Part shown: positions 27,286-36,995 of the stretch, in pieces | How positions within the stretch are numbered: position 1 is the first letter of the stretch | How the letters are laid out: every line of letters begins with the position of its first letter | Source of the DNA: Paenibacillus vietnamensis | Lineage (GTDB): Bacteria; Bacillota; Bacilli; Paenibacillales; Paenibacillaceae | Reading direction: 5' to 3' | DNA length: 64,000 nucleotides | NCBI RefSeq assembly: GCF_020169515.1 | Contig: NZ_JAHMHW010000001.1 | Location: 992,001-1,056,000, forward strand | Notes under the pieces: generated by a model | What the model was told of the DNA's origin: nothing | Database searches by the model: none | What the model saw: only the letters and a program-made list of their open reading frames with translations | Program-made: the position numbers and the translations under genes

Positions 27286-28179
27286 ATGTCACGAAAACAG
27301 CGAATTTACCGGTTTATCAAACAGCTTTATTCCCGATTCCGGGATGACGACGTCCCCGGGATCGGAGCGCAGCTTACTTATTACTTGATCCTGTCGTTTT
27401 TCCCTTTTCTCATCTTTATGGTGAGCGTGCTCGGCTTCGTGCAGCTGTCAGGGGACAGTCTCGTCGCCGAGCTCATCCGGATTTTGCCTGCCGATACGGG
27501 AGAATCCGTCAGCAGCATCTGGAGCGAGGTTGCAGGGCACAGCAGCGGGGCTTTTCTGTCGCTTGGCATGATCGCGACCCTTTGGTCGGCCTCGAACGGG
27601 CTTAACGCGATCATTAAAGGAATCAACAAAGCCTACGACGTCGAGGAGAGCCGGCCGTTTTGGAAAGTACGCGGCATTTCCCTGCTTGCCACCGTCGTGC
27701 TGGCGGCCGTCATCATGATGTCGATGCTGCTGCTTATTTTTGGGAAAGTGATCGCCAAATATGTATTCCGGCTGCTGGATATGACCGCCGGCTTCGAATG
27801 GGTTTGGGGGGTTCTGCGCTACTCCGTACCGGTCGCGACGATGATTATCGTGTTTTGCCTGCTGTTTTGGCTGGCGCCAAACCGGAGGCTGCGGTTCAGA
27901 GAAGTGATTCCGGGGGCTTTAATGACAACCTTCGGATGGATTACGACCTCCCTTCTGTTCCAGGTGTACATTAACCAGTTCGGCAATTATTCCAAAACCT
28001 ACGGCAGCCTCGGCGGCATCATCGTACTGTTAATCTGGCTGTATTTGAGCTCGATCCTCATTCTGCTCGGCGGCGAAATCAACGCGACGCTTGCCGCGGG
28101 AAAGCTGAAGGAAACACCTGCAGCGAACATCAAACGCCGGCCTATAAAAACCCGGCCAACCATTCGCGGCGAATTGTAA
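27286..28179 (+). CDS. YihY/BrkB family membrane protein
   Basis: 297 residues with six membrane helices and the family motif GIGAQLTYYLILSFFPFLIF (about 29-48), followed by LWSASNGLNAIIKGINKAYD and the C-terminal YGSLGGIIVLLIWLYLSS. The family (formerly called ribonuclease BN-like) is of unknown biochemical role. AGGAAGG eight bases before the ATG at 27286 decides the start. B. subtilis YfkH is the likely counterpart. Divergent from the TerB-like gene. Confidence 0.9.
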   Translation: MSRKQRIYRFIKQLYSRFRDDDVPGIGAQLTYYLILSFFPFLIFMVSVLGFVQLSGDSLVAELIRILPADTGESVSSIWSEVAGHSSGAFLSLGMIATLWSASNGLNAIIKGINKAYDVEESRPFWKVRGISLLATVVLAAVIMMSMLLLIFGKVIAKYVFRLLDMTAGFEWVWGVLRYSVPVATMIIVFCLLFWLAPNRRLRFREVIPGALMTTFGWITTSLLFQVYINQFGNYSKTYGSLGGIIVLLIWLYLSSILILLGGEINATLAAGKLKETPAANIKRRPIKTRPTIRGEL

Positions 28180-28218
28180 ACACCGTACAGGCGAAACGAT
28201 TCATCCGCCAGCAGCAAA

Positions 28219-28243
28219 GGGAGCCGCAATCACCGCGGCTCCC
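28219..28243. terminator. bidirectional hairpin between convergent genes
   Basis: Nine-base arms GGGAGCCGC / GCGGCTCCC with a 7-base loop lie between the YihY gene and the minus-strand secreted protein. On the minus strand TTTGC follows; T-runs are short. Confidence 0.65.
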
Positions 28244-28253
28244 TTACAGCTGC

Positions 28254-28763
28254 CTATGGAATATACTGCTGCACGATCCGGGTAACGACCCCGTCCTTCA
28301 CCGTCAAATGGTAAGGAAAATCAAGCGGGCTCAGCACATCCTCCGTCTGGAGCAGTCCGATGAATTTGTCCAAGGAAATCGGTTCGTCCCACACGATATC
28401 CGCCTCCGCCGCATCTCCCGTCCGGTTATAAATTTGCATCAGCACCTCGGCATCGTCAGCAACGGGCAATTCCGTCAATTCGGCCTCATCGTCCACGATG
28501 TAATAACCGTCAGGGGGACCGTCAAGCCCGCTGTCACCCTCCCGCTCGAGAAACGCCTTCACCGCTTCTTCGCCCTCGTACCATTCGATCTGGTCGACAG
28601 TCAACACATAACGTCCATTTTTCTCCAAAGCATGATCGATAAAAGCTGTCGTCGTCTCCGGCGTTTTCTCAACCGGCGCGTATTCGCGGCCAATCGCCGG
28701 CGCAAAGCTGAAGGCCGTAAGACAAACCAGCGATACGGCTGCCGCCATTATGTATTTTTTCAT
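28254..28763 (-). CDS. hypothetical secreted protein
   Basis: 169 residues with an N-terminal signal peptide (MAAAVSLVCLTAFSFAPA, cleavage probably near residue 24). The rest is acidic, without cysteines and without a recognised family (LTVDQIEWYEGEEAVKAFL, YHLTVKDGVVTRIVQQYIP). The repeated pattern of a short sequence ending in VTRI(V/I)QQYIP resembles other uncharacterised Bacillales secreted proteins that bind divalent cations, but this is a guess. Monocistronic. Confidence 0.7.
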   Translation of the reverse strand: MKKYIMAAAVSLVCLTAFSFAPAIGREYAPVEKTPETTTAFIDHALEKNGRYVLTVDQIEWYEGEEAVKAFLEREGDSGLDGPPDGYYIVDDEAELTELPVADDAEVLMQIYNRTGDAAEADIVWDEPISLDKFIGLLQTEDVLSPLDFPYHLTVKDGVVTRIVQQYIP

Positions 28764-28877
28764 TGCGTCGACGCCCCCTAAGCAATTAATATGACTATTT
28801 GGCTTACCTATAGCATATAACGATTCCGGTGCGAAAAATGTTACAAAAAGGAAACGACGAAATTTTTTTTATATCGA

Positions 28878-29501
28878 TTACAGGGCGGGCTTGCGCCAAT
28901 TTAATACGCTCGTACCCAATCCGCCGGCCGTTATGGTCACTAACGACAAAAATAACGTGTCGTCCGGCAGCAGGTAATCGCCGACACTTATAATCACCAA
29001 GTCTATCATGAGGATAATAAAGCCAACGTTAAGCGGAATAAGCTTCGTTACAAAGTGGGCAAGCAGATCCGTTCCGCCCGTGGAGCAATCGAACCTGAGC
29101 ATAACCCCTAGGCCCGTCCCGATAATAAAGCCGCCGACGACGGCCCTCGTAAATGCCGTCCATTCGATGTAGTATATAAAATAATATTGATACGGCTCCA
29201 GCAAGTCGATCATATAGCTTGAGAAGAGCAGGCCGCTGATACTGTAATACAATAGATCCCTGTTGTGAAACCACGCCAGTACGAATATCGGGAGGCTGCA
29301 GACGATCATGACCAGCCCGATCCGGATGTGAAACAAATAATTTATAATCAACGCAACCCCGATAACGCCGCCGTCAAGCACGCCCAGGGGAACGAGAAAA
29401 AAATTGATCCCTATCGCTAAAAGAAGGCTGCCGACGACGATCGCCGCTATTTTATTCAAAGAAACCAACCCGATCAATCCCCTCGATACGGCCTGTCTCA
29501 T
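28878..29501 (-). CDS. yitT: YitT family membrane protein
   Basis: 207 residues with five to six membrane helices. The conserved stretch IGINFFLVPLGVLDGGVIGVA (start of the family domain, split here as IGINFFLVPLG and LDGGVIGVA) and GFIIGTGLGVMLRFDCSTGGTD are hallmark positions. It is shorter than YitT proteins with the C-terminal DUF2179 domain (about 280), which is missing. A TTG at about 29468 (MVSLNKIA), with GAGGGG upstream, may be the true start. Function unknown; the name is a family label. Confidence 0.85.
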   Translation of the reverse strand: MRQAVSRGLIGLVSLNKIAAIVVGSLLLAIGINFFLVPLGVLDGGVIGVALIINYLFHIRIGLVMIVCSLPIFVLAWFHNRDLLYYSISGLLFSSYMIDLLEPYQYYFIYYIEWTAFTRAVVGGFIIGTGLGVMLRFDCSTGGTDLLAHFVTKLIPLNVGFIILMIDLVIISVGDYLLPDDTLFLSLVTITAGGLGTSVLNWRKPAL

Positions 29502-29574
29502 TTATATGCAGAAATCGGATATTGCATGAACAGAATTCAGCAATATCGGAAATGGGTCCTGCTATATATGTCTT

Positions 29575-30237
29575 TTAGCCGTACATCAGCTCCTCCGGAT
29601 CATATTCCCCTAAGTTTTTTTTGACGGCTTGGAGGAATTTGACGCAGGCCGCTTCGTTCAGCAGACGGCTGTCGAAGGATAAGCACATATTGACGAAATA
29701 ACCTTTTGTCAGGCTTTCTCCAACGAATACCGGCTTTTGCTGCACGGTTTCAAAAGAAAGGCACGACGCATGAGCTGCAGGGATCGCCGGTGCGGACAGA
29801 AACGTCCCCGCACCGGAAAACCCTTTTACGGCAAAGGTGCCGGCCGGCTGCCTTGTCCTTGCGCTTCCCCCGCTTCTATTGCGGATGCGGTCTAAAATAA
29901 GGGCGAAGCCCGTCAGGCTAATCCGGTCGGCATGCTCGATGACGTTCGTAACCAGCTCGCCGGCGGATTCCGCAGACAAGCTGAGGGTCACATCCTGCTT
30001 GACGGCCATCGTTCCGTCCGGGCCTATGCAGCCGTTCATCTGCGGAAAGGCTTTTATCGCATGGATGACGGCATTGATATAGAAAGGCAGAAGAGTGAGC
30101 TTCACCCCCTCCCTGCGCATAAATTCGTCCTTATGCTTGTAGTGCAGCCGGACCAGATTGCCGACCTCGGCTTCCATTGCCAGCCATGACGCCGCTTTGT
30201 TCTCCTGCTGTTCTATCGAATGATTCCGATCGGACAT
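29575..30237 (-). CDS. degenerate E2 (2-oxo acid dehydrogenase acyltransferase) domain protein
   Basis: 220 residues corresponding only to the catalytic domain of E2 acyltransferases; lipoyl and E1/E3-binding domains are absent. Landmarks: EGVKLTLLPFYINAVIHAIK, GTFAVKGFSGAG, and the C-terminal block FDSRLLNEAACVKFLQAV. In active E2 this block reads DHRxxDG; here His is Ser, Asp is Asn and Gly is Glu, so acyl transfer is unlikely. AAGGTGGGG precedes the ATG at 30237. It is the last gene of the methylcitrate operon, 24 bases after mmgE. It could be a binding or regulatory pseudoenzyme for CoA thioesters. Confidence 0.75.
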   Translation of the reverse strand: MSDRNHSIEQQENKAASWLAMEAEVGNLVRLHYKHKDEFMRREGVKLTLLPFYINAVIHAIKAFPQMNGCIGPDGTMAVKQDVTLSLSAESAGELVTNVIEHADRISLTGFALILDRIRNRSGGSARTRQPAGTFAVKGFSGAGTFLSAPAIPAAHASCLSFETVQQKPVFVGESLTKGYFVNMCLSFDSRLLNEAACVKFLQAVKKNLGEYDPEELMYG

Positions 30238-30260
30238 GTTAATCCCCACCTTTTGTGCGC

Positions 30261-31703
30261 TTATGGGATGAACAAATCCACGAATTGCTGAACGGGTGTA
30301 TCCGCAAGCATCTCGTGGTCCTGGCACCGCCTAACAACGGCATCCACCTGCTTGGCCGGCAGCCTGCTTCTCAAATTCGACTCGAATTTGCGCTCCAGCA
30401 GCGGAATCGCCTCCTGCCTTCTCCTCCGGTGTCCGATTGGATATTCGATTTCGAGCTTTCCGGAGCTGGTGCCGTCCTTAAATAAAATTTCGATCGCATT
30501 GGCGATGGAACGTTTGTTCTCATCCAGGTAATCCAGCGAATAGCGGGAATCCTCTACCGTCTCCATCTTCTGCCGCAGCTCGTCGATCCGGGGATCCTTT
30601 GCCGCTTCGTCCTCGTAATGGTCGGAGTCAAGCGTACCGTGCAGCAATCCGATCGCAACCATGTACTGCAGGCAGTGATCCCGGTCTGCCGGATTGTGGA
30701 GCGGTCCCTTTTTGTCAATGATTCTTAGCGCCGACTCATGGGTTGTCAGGATGATCCGGTCGATTTCGCCGATCCGGTCCTTCATGCGGTCATGCAGCTT
30801 GATTGCGCATTCCACCGCGGTTTGGCCGTGAAATTCAGCCGGAAACGAAATTTTGAACAGCACGTTTTCCATCACATAGGAAGCGAATTTGCGGTTCAAC
30901 GAAAACGGTTTGCCTTTAAACAGCACGTCGTAAAAACCCCAGCCTGCCGCCGTAAGCGCGGACGGGTAACCCATCTCCCCTTTTACCGCCATCATGGCCA
31001 GCTTCACCGCGCGGCTCGTTGCATCTCCTGCCGCCCAGGATTTGCGAGTCCCGGTATTCGGGGAATGCCGGTATGTGCGTAAAGGATGGCCGTCGAGCCA
31101 GGCATTCGATACCGCTGCGACGATTTCGTCCTTCGTTCCGCCAAGCAGCTTCGTTACGACCGCCGTAGAGGCGACCTTGACCAAAATAACATGATCGAGC
31201 CCGACGCGGTTAAAGCTGTTTTCCAGCGCCAGCACGCCTTGTATTTCATGCGCCTGAATCATCGCGGTTAACACATCCTGCATCGTGAGCGGCGTCTTCC
31301 CTGCGGAAATTCGCGTCCGGCTTATATAGTCGGCTGCTGCCAGTATGCCTCCAAGGTTATCGGAAGGGTGTCCCCATTCGGCTGCCAGCCAGGTGTCGTT
31401 ATAATCCAGCCACCTGATCATGCAGCCGATATTAAACGCGGCCGTTACCGGGTCAAGCTGAAAAGGCGTACCGGGAACGCGCGCCCCGTCCGGCACCACC
31501 GTTCCGGGCACGACCGGACCGAGCAGCTTCGTGCATTCGGGGTACCGGAGCGCAAGCAGGCCGCAGCCAAGCGTATCCATCAGGCAATAGCGCGCGGTTT
31601 CATAGGCTTCGCGGCTAACGATGACCCCGTTTGCCGCATAATCGGCGATGTCGGTAAGCACCTGATCCGGCTCCGGCCTTTCGTTGCTGATATAAGAAGA
31701 CAT
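30261..31703 (-). CDS. mmgE: 2-methylcitrate dehydratase (MmgE/PrpD)
   Basis: 480 residues, full length for the MmgE/PrpD family, which dehydrates 2-methylcitrate to 2-methylaconitate. Typical motifs are [12 protein letters not shown] near 49-60, [19 protein letters not shown] (about 99-117) and the second-domain [15 protein letters not shown]. Cytoplasmic. It follows mmgD by 24 bases in the operon and completes, with mmgD and mmgF, the propionyl-CoA to pyruvate plus succinate cycle (aconitase finishes the hydration and is encoded elsewhere). Confidence 0.95.
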   Translation of the reverse strand: MSSYISNERPEPDQVLTDIADYAANGVIVSREAYETARYCLMDTLGCGLLALRYPECTKLLGPVVPGTVVPDGARVPGTPFQLDPVTAAFNIGCMIRWLDYNDTWLAAEWGHPSDNLGGILAAADYISRTRISAGKTPLTMQDVLTAMIQAHEIQGVLALENSFNRVGLDHVILVKVASTAVVTKLLGGTKDEIVAAVSNAWLDGHPLRTYRHSPNTGTRKSWAAGDATSRAVKLAMMAVKGEMGYPSALTAAGWGFYDVLFKGKPFSLNRKFASYVMENVLFKISFPAEFHGQTAVECAIKLHDRMKDRIGEIDRIILTTHESALRIIDKKGPLHNPADRDHCLQYMVAIGLLHGTLDSDHYEDEAAKDPRIDELRQKMETVEDSRYSLDYLDENKRSIANAIEILFKDGTSSGKLEIEYPIGHRRRRQEAIPLLERKFESNLRSRLPAKQVDAVVRRCQDHEMLADTPVQQFVDLFIP

Positions 31704-31727
31704 TCTTATTCTCCTTTCCCTATCGGA

Positions 31728-32849
31728 TCATTTCCTATCCGCAAGCGGCAGCCAGGCGCCCGGCTCCGGCCCCGTATATTCGGCGGTAGGGCGGATAATC
31801 CGGTTGCCGACCCGCTGCTCGATAATATGGGCGGACCAGCCCGCAATTCTCGCGACGACGAACAAAGGCGTAAAAAACGAAGTTGGAATGCCTAACATCC
31901 GGTACACGGAGGCGCTGTAGAAATCGAGGTTCGGGAACAGCCCCTTTTCGCGCCGCATCACCTGCTCGATCCTCTCGGATCTTTCATACAGCTCCATATC
32001 TCCCAGCGCGGCAGACAGCGTTTTCGACCATTCCTTAATGATGTCGGACCTCGGATCGCTGACCGAGTATACGCGATGGCCAAAGCCCATGATCAGCTGC
32101 TTTGCCGCCAGCATTTCCATAAGTCCCGCTTCGGCTTCCTCCGGGCTGCCAAACCGTTCGAGAAGCTCCATCGCCGCTTCGTTTGCACCGCCGTGAAGCG
32201 GGCCGCGAAGCGTTCCGACTCCGGTCGTAATGGCCGAATACATATCCGATAGGGTTGACGCCGTTACGCGCGCAGCGAAGGTCGATGCATTAAATTCATG
32301 CTCGGCGTACAAGGTGAACGAAACGTCGAGCGCTCTCTCGTGCCGCTCTTCCGGCTGACGCCCGTGCAGCAGCTCCAGGAAATGTGCCGCGATGCCGTCC
32401 CCGCCGCCATCCGTATCCATCCTCGTTCCACTGGTGTGAAAATGATGCCAATAAAGCAGCATCGAGCCGCTGCTTGCCATCAGCCGGTCGGCGATATGCT
32501 GCGCGCTCCGCCCGGGCTCCTCAGGCTCGAAGGAGGCGAGTGCGGAAATGCCGGTGCGGATCACATCCATCGGATGGGCGCTGGCCGGCAGCTGCTCGAG
32601 TATCTTTCGCAGCCTTTCCGGAAGCTTTCTCAGGCCGGCAAGCTTCTCCTTATAGCACTTAAGCTCCCCCGCGTCCGGCAGCTTGCCGTACAGCAGCAAA
32701 TACGCCGTTTCCTCGAACGTTCCTTGCCTTGCGAGGTCGTGAATCGAGTAACCCCGGTAGTTCAAGCCTTTCCCTTCCTTGCCTACGGTGGAAATCGCCG
32801 TCTGGCCGGCAATGACGTCGGCCAGGCCTCCTGTTTTTTTGAGCGCCAT
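31728..32849 (-). CDS. mmgD: 2-methylcitrate synthase (MmgD/PrpC)
   Basis: 373 residues of the short citrate synthase family. Catalytic His in GGANEAAME context (LHGGANEA), His in MGFGHRVYSVSDPR, and Asp in PNLDFYSASVY are present. Condenses oxaloacetate with propionyl-CoA (some family members also take acetyl-CoA). Operon context with mmgE and mmgF identifies the methylcitrate form rather than housekeeping citrate synthase. Its start overlaps the stop of mmgF by one base. Confidence 0.94.
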   Translation of the reverse strand: MALKKTGGLADVIAGQTAISTVGKEGKGLNYRGYSIHDLARQGTFEETAYLLLYGKLPDAGELKCYKEKLAGLRKLPERLRKILEQLPASAHPMDVIRTGISALASFEPEEPGRSAQHIADRLMASSGSMLLYWHHFHTSGTRMDTDGGGDGIAAHFLELLHGRQPEERHERALDVSFTLYAEHEFNASTFAARVTASTLSDMYSAITTGVGTLRGPLHGGANEAAMELLERFGSPEEAEAGLMEMLAAKQLIMGFGHRVYSVSDPRSDIIKEWSKTLSAALGDMELYERSERIEQVMRREKGLFPNLDFYSASVYRMLGIPTSFFTPLFVVARIAGWSAHIIEQRVGNRIIRPTAEYTGPEPGAWLPLADRK

Positions 32850-33736
32850 TATGGATCTCTCCTCTCCGTCCCGAACAGCTGATCAAGCTTTCGTTCATAG
32901 CTGTAATAGTCAAGAAAGCCATAGAGCTCCTCGCGCGTCTGCATGAGCGCAAGCGCCTTCCGCTGCGTCCCGTCCCGCCGGATCGTCTCGTACACCTGCA
33001 GCGCTGCGGCACTCATCGCGCGAAAAGCGGACAGCGGATACAACGCAAGCCGAACGCCGGCCGCCCCCAGCTCTTCCGTCGTAAACAAAGGGGTTTTGCC
33101 GAATTCCGTTATGTTTGCCAGCACCGGCACCTTTACCGCGGCGGTGAAGGCGGCATAATCCTCCAGCGACGTCACCGCCTCGGGAAATATCATATCGGCC
33201 CCCGCTTCGACGCATGCGCACGCCCGGTCGATCGCCGACTCCAACCCCTCGGAGGCGATCGCATCCGTCCGCGCCATAATGACAAACTGCGGATCCTCGC
33301 GGGCATCGGCGGCAGACTTGATCCGGTCGACCATTTCCGCCTTGGCGACGATCGATTTGTTGGGCCGGTGACCGCAGCGCTTCGCCGCAACCTGATCCTC
33401 GATATGAATGCCTGCCGCACCCGCACGCCCCATTTCCTTCACCGTTCTGGCAATTTGGAACGCTCCCCCGAAGCCGGTATCGGCATCCACAAGCAGCGGC
33501 AGCTCCGTCACGCCGGCGATGCGGCGCACATCTTCAAGGCAGTCATACAAATTTGTAATGCCGAGATCGGGCAGGCCGAAGGAGGCGTTCGCCACGCCGG
33601 CGCCGGATACGTAGAGAGCCTTAAATCCGGCCTTCTCCGCCAAGATGGCGGAGAAGGCATTAATCGCTCCGGCCACCTGCAGCGGCTTCTCGAGCTCGAG
33701 CGCCTCGCGAAGCCTCTTTCCCGGTGTCTCGCTCAT
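32849..33736 (-). CDS. mmgF: 2-methylisocitrate lyase (MmgF/PrpB)
   Basis: 295 residues with the PEP mutase/isocitrate lyase fold. [11 protein letters not shown] (metal and substrate loop) and the catalytic KRCGHRPNK motif with its active-site cysteine are present. Cleaves 2-methylisocitrate to pyruvate and succinate. The ATG at 33736 (MSETPGKRL) is preferred because GGCGGTGA lies just upstream; an ATG at 33757 is also in frame. B. subtilis YqiQ/MmgF is the counterpart. Confidence 0.94.
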   Translation of the reverse strand: MSETPGKRLREALELEKPLQVAGAINAFSAILAEKAGFKALYVSGAGVANASFGLPDLGITNLYDCLEDVRRIAGVTELPLLVDADTGFGGAFQIARTVKEMGRAGAAGIHIEDQVAAKRCGHRPNKSIVAKAEMVDRIKSAADAREDPQFVIMARTDAIASEGLESAIDRACACVEAGADMIFPEAVTSLEDYAAFTAAVKVPVLANITEFGKTPLFTTEELGAAGVRLALYPLSAFRAMSAAALQVYETIRRDGTQRKALALMQTREELYGFLDYYSYERKLDQLFGTERRDP

Positions 33737-33765
33737 CAGAATCACCGCCTTTCCCATTAAAATAT

Positions 33766-34908
33766 TTATCTCAGCAGCTGGTTGCTGATAACGATCCGGT
33801 GAATCTCATTTGTGCCTTCATAGATTTGCGTCACTTTTGCATCGCGGAACAGTCTCTCAGCCGGCGATTGCTCCAGGCAGCCTGCCATGCCCAGCAGCCG
33901 GACGGCCGCTCCGGCCGCCTCTACGGCCGTATCCGAAGCAACCATCTTGGCCATCGAGGCCTCCCGCGTGCACGGCTTTCCTTCCTGCCTGAGGCCCGCA
34001 GCCCGGTAAACGAGCAGCCTCGCGGCTTCCGTCTTCGCCGCGAGCCGGGCGATTTCCGCATGCTCGGGAGCAAATTTTCTCGGCCGCTTGCCTGCACTTG
34101 AGCGCTTGACGGGAAAATGCCCGAGCATCAGCTCAAGAGCCGCCTGCGCGATGCCGAGCGCCTGGGCTCCGATTCCGATTCTACCGCCGTCCAGCGAGCC
34201 CATGGCGATGGAGAACCCTTCCCCTTCGCCTCCGATCCGCTGCGACACCGGAATTTTGACGTTGTCGAAATGCAGCTCGCACGTGTTGGAGCCGTGAAGG
34301 CCCATTTTTTTCTCGCTTTTGCCGATCTGAAAGCCCTCGGACTCCTTGTCGACAATAAAGGCCGTAATCCCGCCGGGGCCCCTCGTGGCGTCGGTGACGG
34401 CAAACGTCACATAGACGTCCGCCGCGCCGGCGTTCGTAATGAACAGCTTGGTTCCGTTCAGCACATAATGGCCGTCCTCCCGCACCGCCGTCGTCCGGAT
34501 CGAGGCGGCATCCGAGCCCGCCCCGTGCTCCGTCAGCGCGAATGCGCCCAGAGCCTCCCCTGTTGCCAGCCTCCGGACATAGCGCTCTCTTTGCTCGTCA
34601 TTGCCATAGCGAAGAATCGGCAGCGTTCCGACCGAGGTATGAACGGACAAAATAACGCCTACCGCAGCGCTGACCTTGGATATTTCGTTAAGGGCCGCCG
34701 TATATGCAATAAAATCGAGCCCTTGACCGCCCCACTGCTTCGGAATAGGCAGCCCGAGCAGCCCGAGCGGTCCCATTTTACGCAGCAAGTCGCCCGGAAA
34801 CGCTTCATGCCGCTCCATCCAGGGAACGATCGGACTAATTTCGGTTATCGCAAACTGGCGGCTTCTCCTGCGCGTCTCCTCCTGCTCTTGCGTAAAGCGG
34901 AGCTCCAT
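33766..34908 (-). CDS. mmgC: acyl-CoA dehydrogenase (MmgC)
   Basis: 380 residues, complete short-chain acyl-CoA dehydrogenase. FAD-binding segment [17 protein letters not shown], substrate/flavin loop [10 protein letters not shown], and the catalytic Glu in the C-terminal YEGTNEIHR are all intact. AAAGGAG precedes the ATG. It lies between mmgB and mmgF and probably oxidises short- or branched-chain acyl-CoA (including propionyl-related substrates). Confidence 0.93.
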   Translation of the reverse strand: MELRFTQEQEETRRRSRQFAITEISPIVPWMERHEAFPGDLLRKMGPLGLLGLPIPKQWGGQGLDFIAYTAALNEISKVSAAVGVILSVHTSVGTLPILRYGNDEQRERYVRRLATGEALGAFALTEHGAGSDAASIRTTAVREDGHYVLNGTKLFITNAGAADVYVTFAVTDATRGPGGITAFIVDKESEGFQIGKSEKKMGLHGSNTCELHFDNVKIPVSQRIGGEGEGFSIAMGSLDGGRIGIGAQALGIAQAALELMLGHFPVKRSSAGKRPRKFAPEHAEIARLAAKTEAARLLVYRAAGLRQEGKPCTREASMAKMVASDTAVEAAGAAVRLLGMAGCLEQSPAERLFRDAKVTQIYEGTNEIHRIVISNQLLR

Positions 34909-34932
34909 AGCGAGGCACTCCTTTCGCTTGCT

Positions 34933-35793
34933 CTACTCCTTTCCTCCATAAGCATAAAAGCCGCGGCCCGTTTTACGCCCAAGCCAGCCTGCCAGCACAT
35001 AATTGCGAAGCAGCGGACAAGGACGGTATTTCGAATCTCCGAAGCCTTCATGCAGCGTCTCCATAATCGCCAGGCAGGTGTCGAGCCCAATCAGATCCGC
35101 TAAGGCGAGCGGCCCCATCGGATGATTCATCCCCAGCTTCATAATCCGATCCACCGCCTCCGGCTCCGCCACCCCCTCGTATACCGCATAGGCCGCTTCG
35201 TTGATCATCGGCATCAGCACGCGGTTCGAGACGAAGCCCGGATAGTCCTTGACCGCAACCGGCGTCTTGCCTGCCGCCGCAGCAAGATTCCTCACCTGCG
35301 CGAACGTCTCGTCGGACGTGGCAAGACCCCGGATTACTTCAACAAGCGGCATAACGGGAACGGGATTCATGAAATGCATGCCGATCACCCGGTCGGGCCT
35401 GCCGGTCACCGCCGCAAGCTCCGTTACGGACAGGGACGACGTGTTCGTCGCCAGTATCGCCAGCGGCCCGCAGATCCGGTCGAGCGCTTGAAACAGCGAT
35501 TTTTTCAATGCCATCTTCTCCGGCGCCGCCTCCACGACCAGCTCCGAATCGGCAGCGTCGGCAAGCTCGGTCGTCAGCCGGATCCGGCGCAACGCTTCCG
35601 TACGCTGCTCCTCTGTCAGCCTGCCTTTCTGAACGAATTTGCGAAGCGATGCCTCGATCGTGCCAAACCCCCGCTCGGCCGCGGAGCGTTCGATGTCATA
35701 CAATGTGACGCCGAACCCTGCCTGTGCGAAAACCTGCGCGATGCCGCTGCCCATTTGTCCGGCGCCGACAACCGTTATTTCACGTATATTCAT
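34933..35793 (-). CDS. mmgB: 3-hydroxybutyryl-CoA dehydrogenase (MmgB)
   Basis: 286 residues. NAD-binding [19 protein letters not shown] at residues 9-27, catalytic His in [15 protein letters not shown], and a C-terminal helical domain with [16 protein letters not shown]. Length equals the stand-alone HAD enzymes. Third step of beta oxidation or acetoacetyl-CoA/3-hydroxybutyryl-CoA interconversion with mmgA. GGGGGG-type ribosome site precedes the ATG. Confidence 0.94.
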   Translation of the reverse strand: MNIREITVVGAGQMGSGIAQVFAQAGFGVTLYDIERSAAERGFGTIEASLRKFVQKGRLTEEQRTEALRRIRLTTELADAADSELVVEAAPEKMALKKSLFQALDRICGPLAILATNTSSLSVTELAAVTGRPDRVIGMHFMNPVPVMPLVEVIRGLATSDETFAQVRNLAAAAGKTPVAVKDYPGFVSNRVLMPMINEAAYAVYEGVAEPEAVDRIMKLGMNHPMGPLALADLIGLDTCLAIMETLHEGFGDSKYRPCPLLRNYVLAGWLGRKTGRGFYAYGGKE

Positions 35794-35811
35794 CCCGATC
35801 CCCCCGCCGCC

Positions 35812-36981
35812 TTATCCTTCGACTTGAATTAATAGCGCGTCGCCCTGCGCACCTCCGCTGCATATGGCCGCGATGCCGAGCCCCCCGCCAGCTCTCCTCA
35901 GCTCGTTCATCAACGTAAGGACAATTCGCGCGCCGCTTGCCCCGATCGGATGCCCGAGCGCGATGGCTCCCCCGTTGACGTTCACCTTGTTCGGATCCCA
36001 GCCAAGCAGCTTTCCGCAGGTCAGCGCTACGGATGCGAACGCCTCGTTTACTTCGAACAAGCGGATTTGATCGAGCGTCACGCCCGTTTCCTTAAGCAGC
36101 TTCCGGATCGCCAGCGCGGGAGCCTCGGCGAGGGACGGCGCCTCCGTGCCGACTGCGGCGTGCCCGATAATCGTGGCAAGCGGCTTATGTCCGAGCTTCT
36201 CTGCCTCAGCCCTTGACATGAGCAGCAGAGCAGCCGCGCCGTCATTCACGCCGGGCGCATTGCCGGCCGTAACGGTGCCGCCGGCGCCTGAGATCGGCTT
36301 CAGCAGCGCCAATTTTGCCGCATTCGTGTCGGAGCGGGGACTTTCATCCGACGCGATGACCGTTTGGCCGGCCTGATACGACACGATTTCTTCTGCGAAT
36401 AAACCCTGACGGCTGGCCGCAATCGCTCGCTGATGGCTGCGAAGCGCCCATGCATCCTGCTCAGCGCGGGTTAATCCATATTCCTCCGCCGCCTTGTTGC
36501 CGTGCACCGTCATATGCACGTCGGCAAAAGCGCAAAGCAGTCCGTCATGGATCATCAAGTCCACCATGGCGGCATTTCCCATCCGCGCTCCCCACCTGGC
36601 AGACATGGAAGCAAAAGGTACACGGGACATACTTTCCATCCCGCCGGCCACAATCGTTTCCGCATCTCCGGAGCGGATCATCTGATCCGCCATCGTGATT
36701 GCCCGCAGGCCTGATGCGCATACTTTATTGACCGTCTCCGTCTGAACGCTCCAGTCGAGGCCGGCCAGCCTCGCTGCCTGGCGGGCCGGATTTTGTCCGG
36801 CGCCCGCCTGCAAAACCATTCCCATAATGACGCCGTCCACCTGCTTGCAATCGGCTCTTGCCTTCTGCAGCGCACCTTTGATCGCCGCTGCGCCGAGCTG
36901 CACGGCCGAAACGTCCTTGAACGCCCCGCCGAATTTCCCGAAAGCCGTACGGGCTCCGCCGACAATGACGGTTTCTCGCAT
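35812..36981 (-). CDS. mmgA: acetyl-CoA acetyltransferase (thiolase, MmgA)
   Basis: 389 residues. Nucleophile Cys88 in [10 protein letters not shown], His in [12 protein letters not shown] and the second Cys in [10 protein letters not shown] complete the thiolase catalytic triad. Start at 36981 ([19 protein letters not shown]) chosen because GGAGG lies upstream and it matches family N-termini; the longer open frame to 37065 overlaps the upstream gene. Begins the conserved mmgABC order. Confidence 0.95.
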   Translation of the reverse strand: MRETVIVGGARTAFGKFGGAFKDVSAVQLGAAAIKGALQKARADCKQVDGVIMGMVLQAGAGQNPARQAARLAGLDWSVQTETVNKVCASGLRAITMADQMIRSGDAETIVAGGMESMSRVPFASMSARWGARMGNAAMVDLMIHDGLLCAFADVHMTVHGNKAAEEYGLTRAEQDAWALRSHQRAIAASRQGLFAEEIVSYQAGQTVIASDESPRSDTNAAKLALLKPISGAGGTVTAGNAPGVNDGAAALLLMSRAEAEKLGHKPLATIIGHAAVGTEAPSLAEAPALAIRKLLKETGVTLDQIRLFEVNEAFASVALTCGKLLGWDPNKVNVNGGAIALGHPIGASGARIVLTLMNELRRAGGGLGIAAICSGGAQGDALLIQVEG

Positions 36982-36995
36982 CGCGGTATCGCCTC

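Noticed and set aside
29518..29547. GATATTGC/GCAATATC inverted repeat after the E2-like gene
   Set aside because: There is no T-run, so it is not a convincing terminator; it could be an operator but nothing else supports this.
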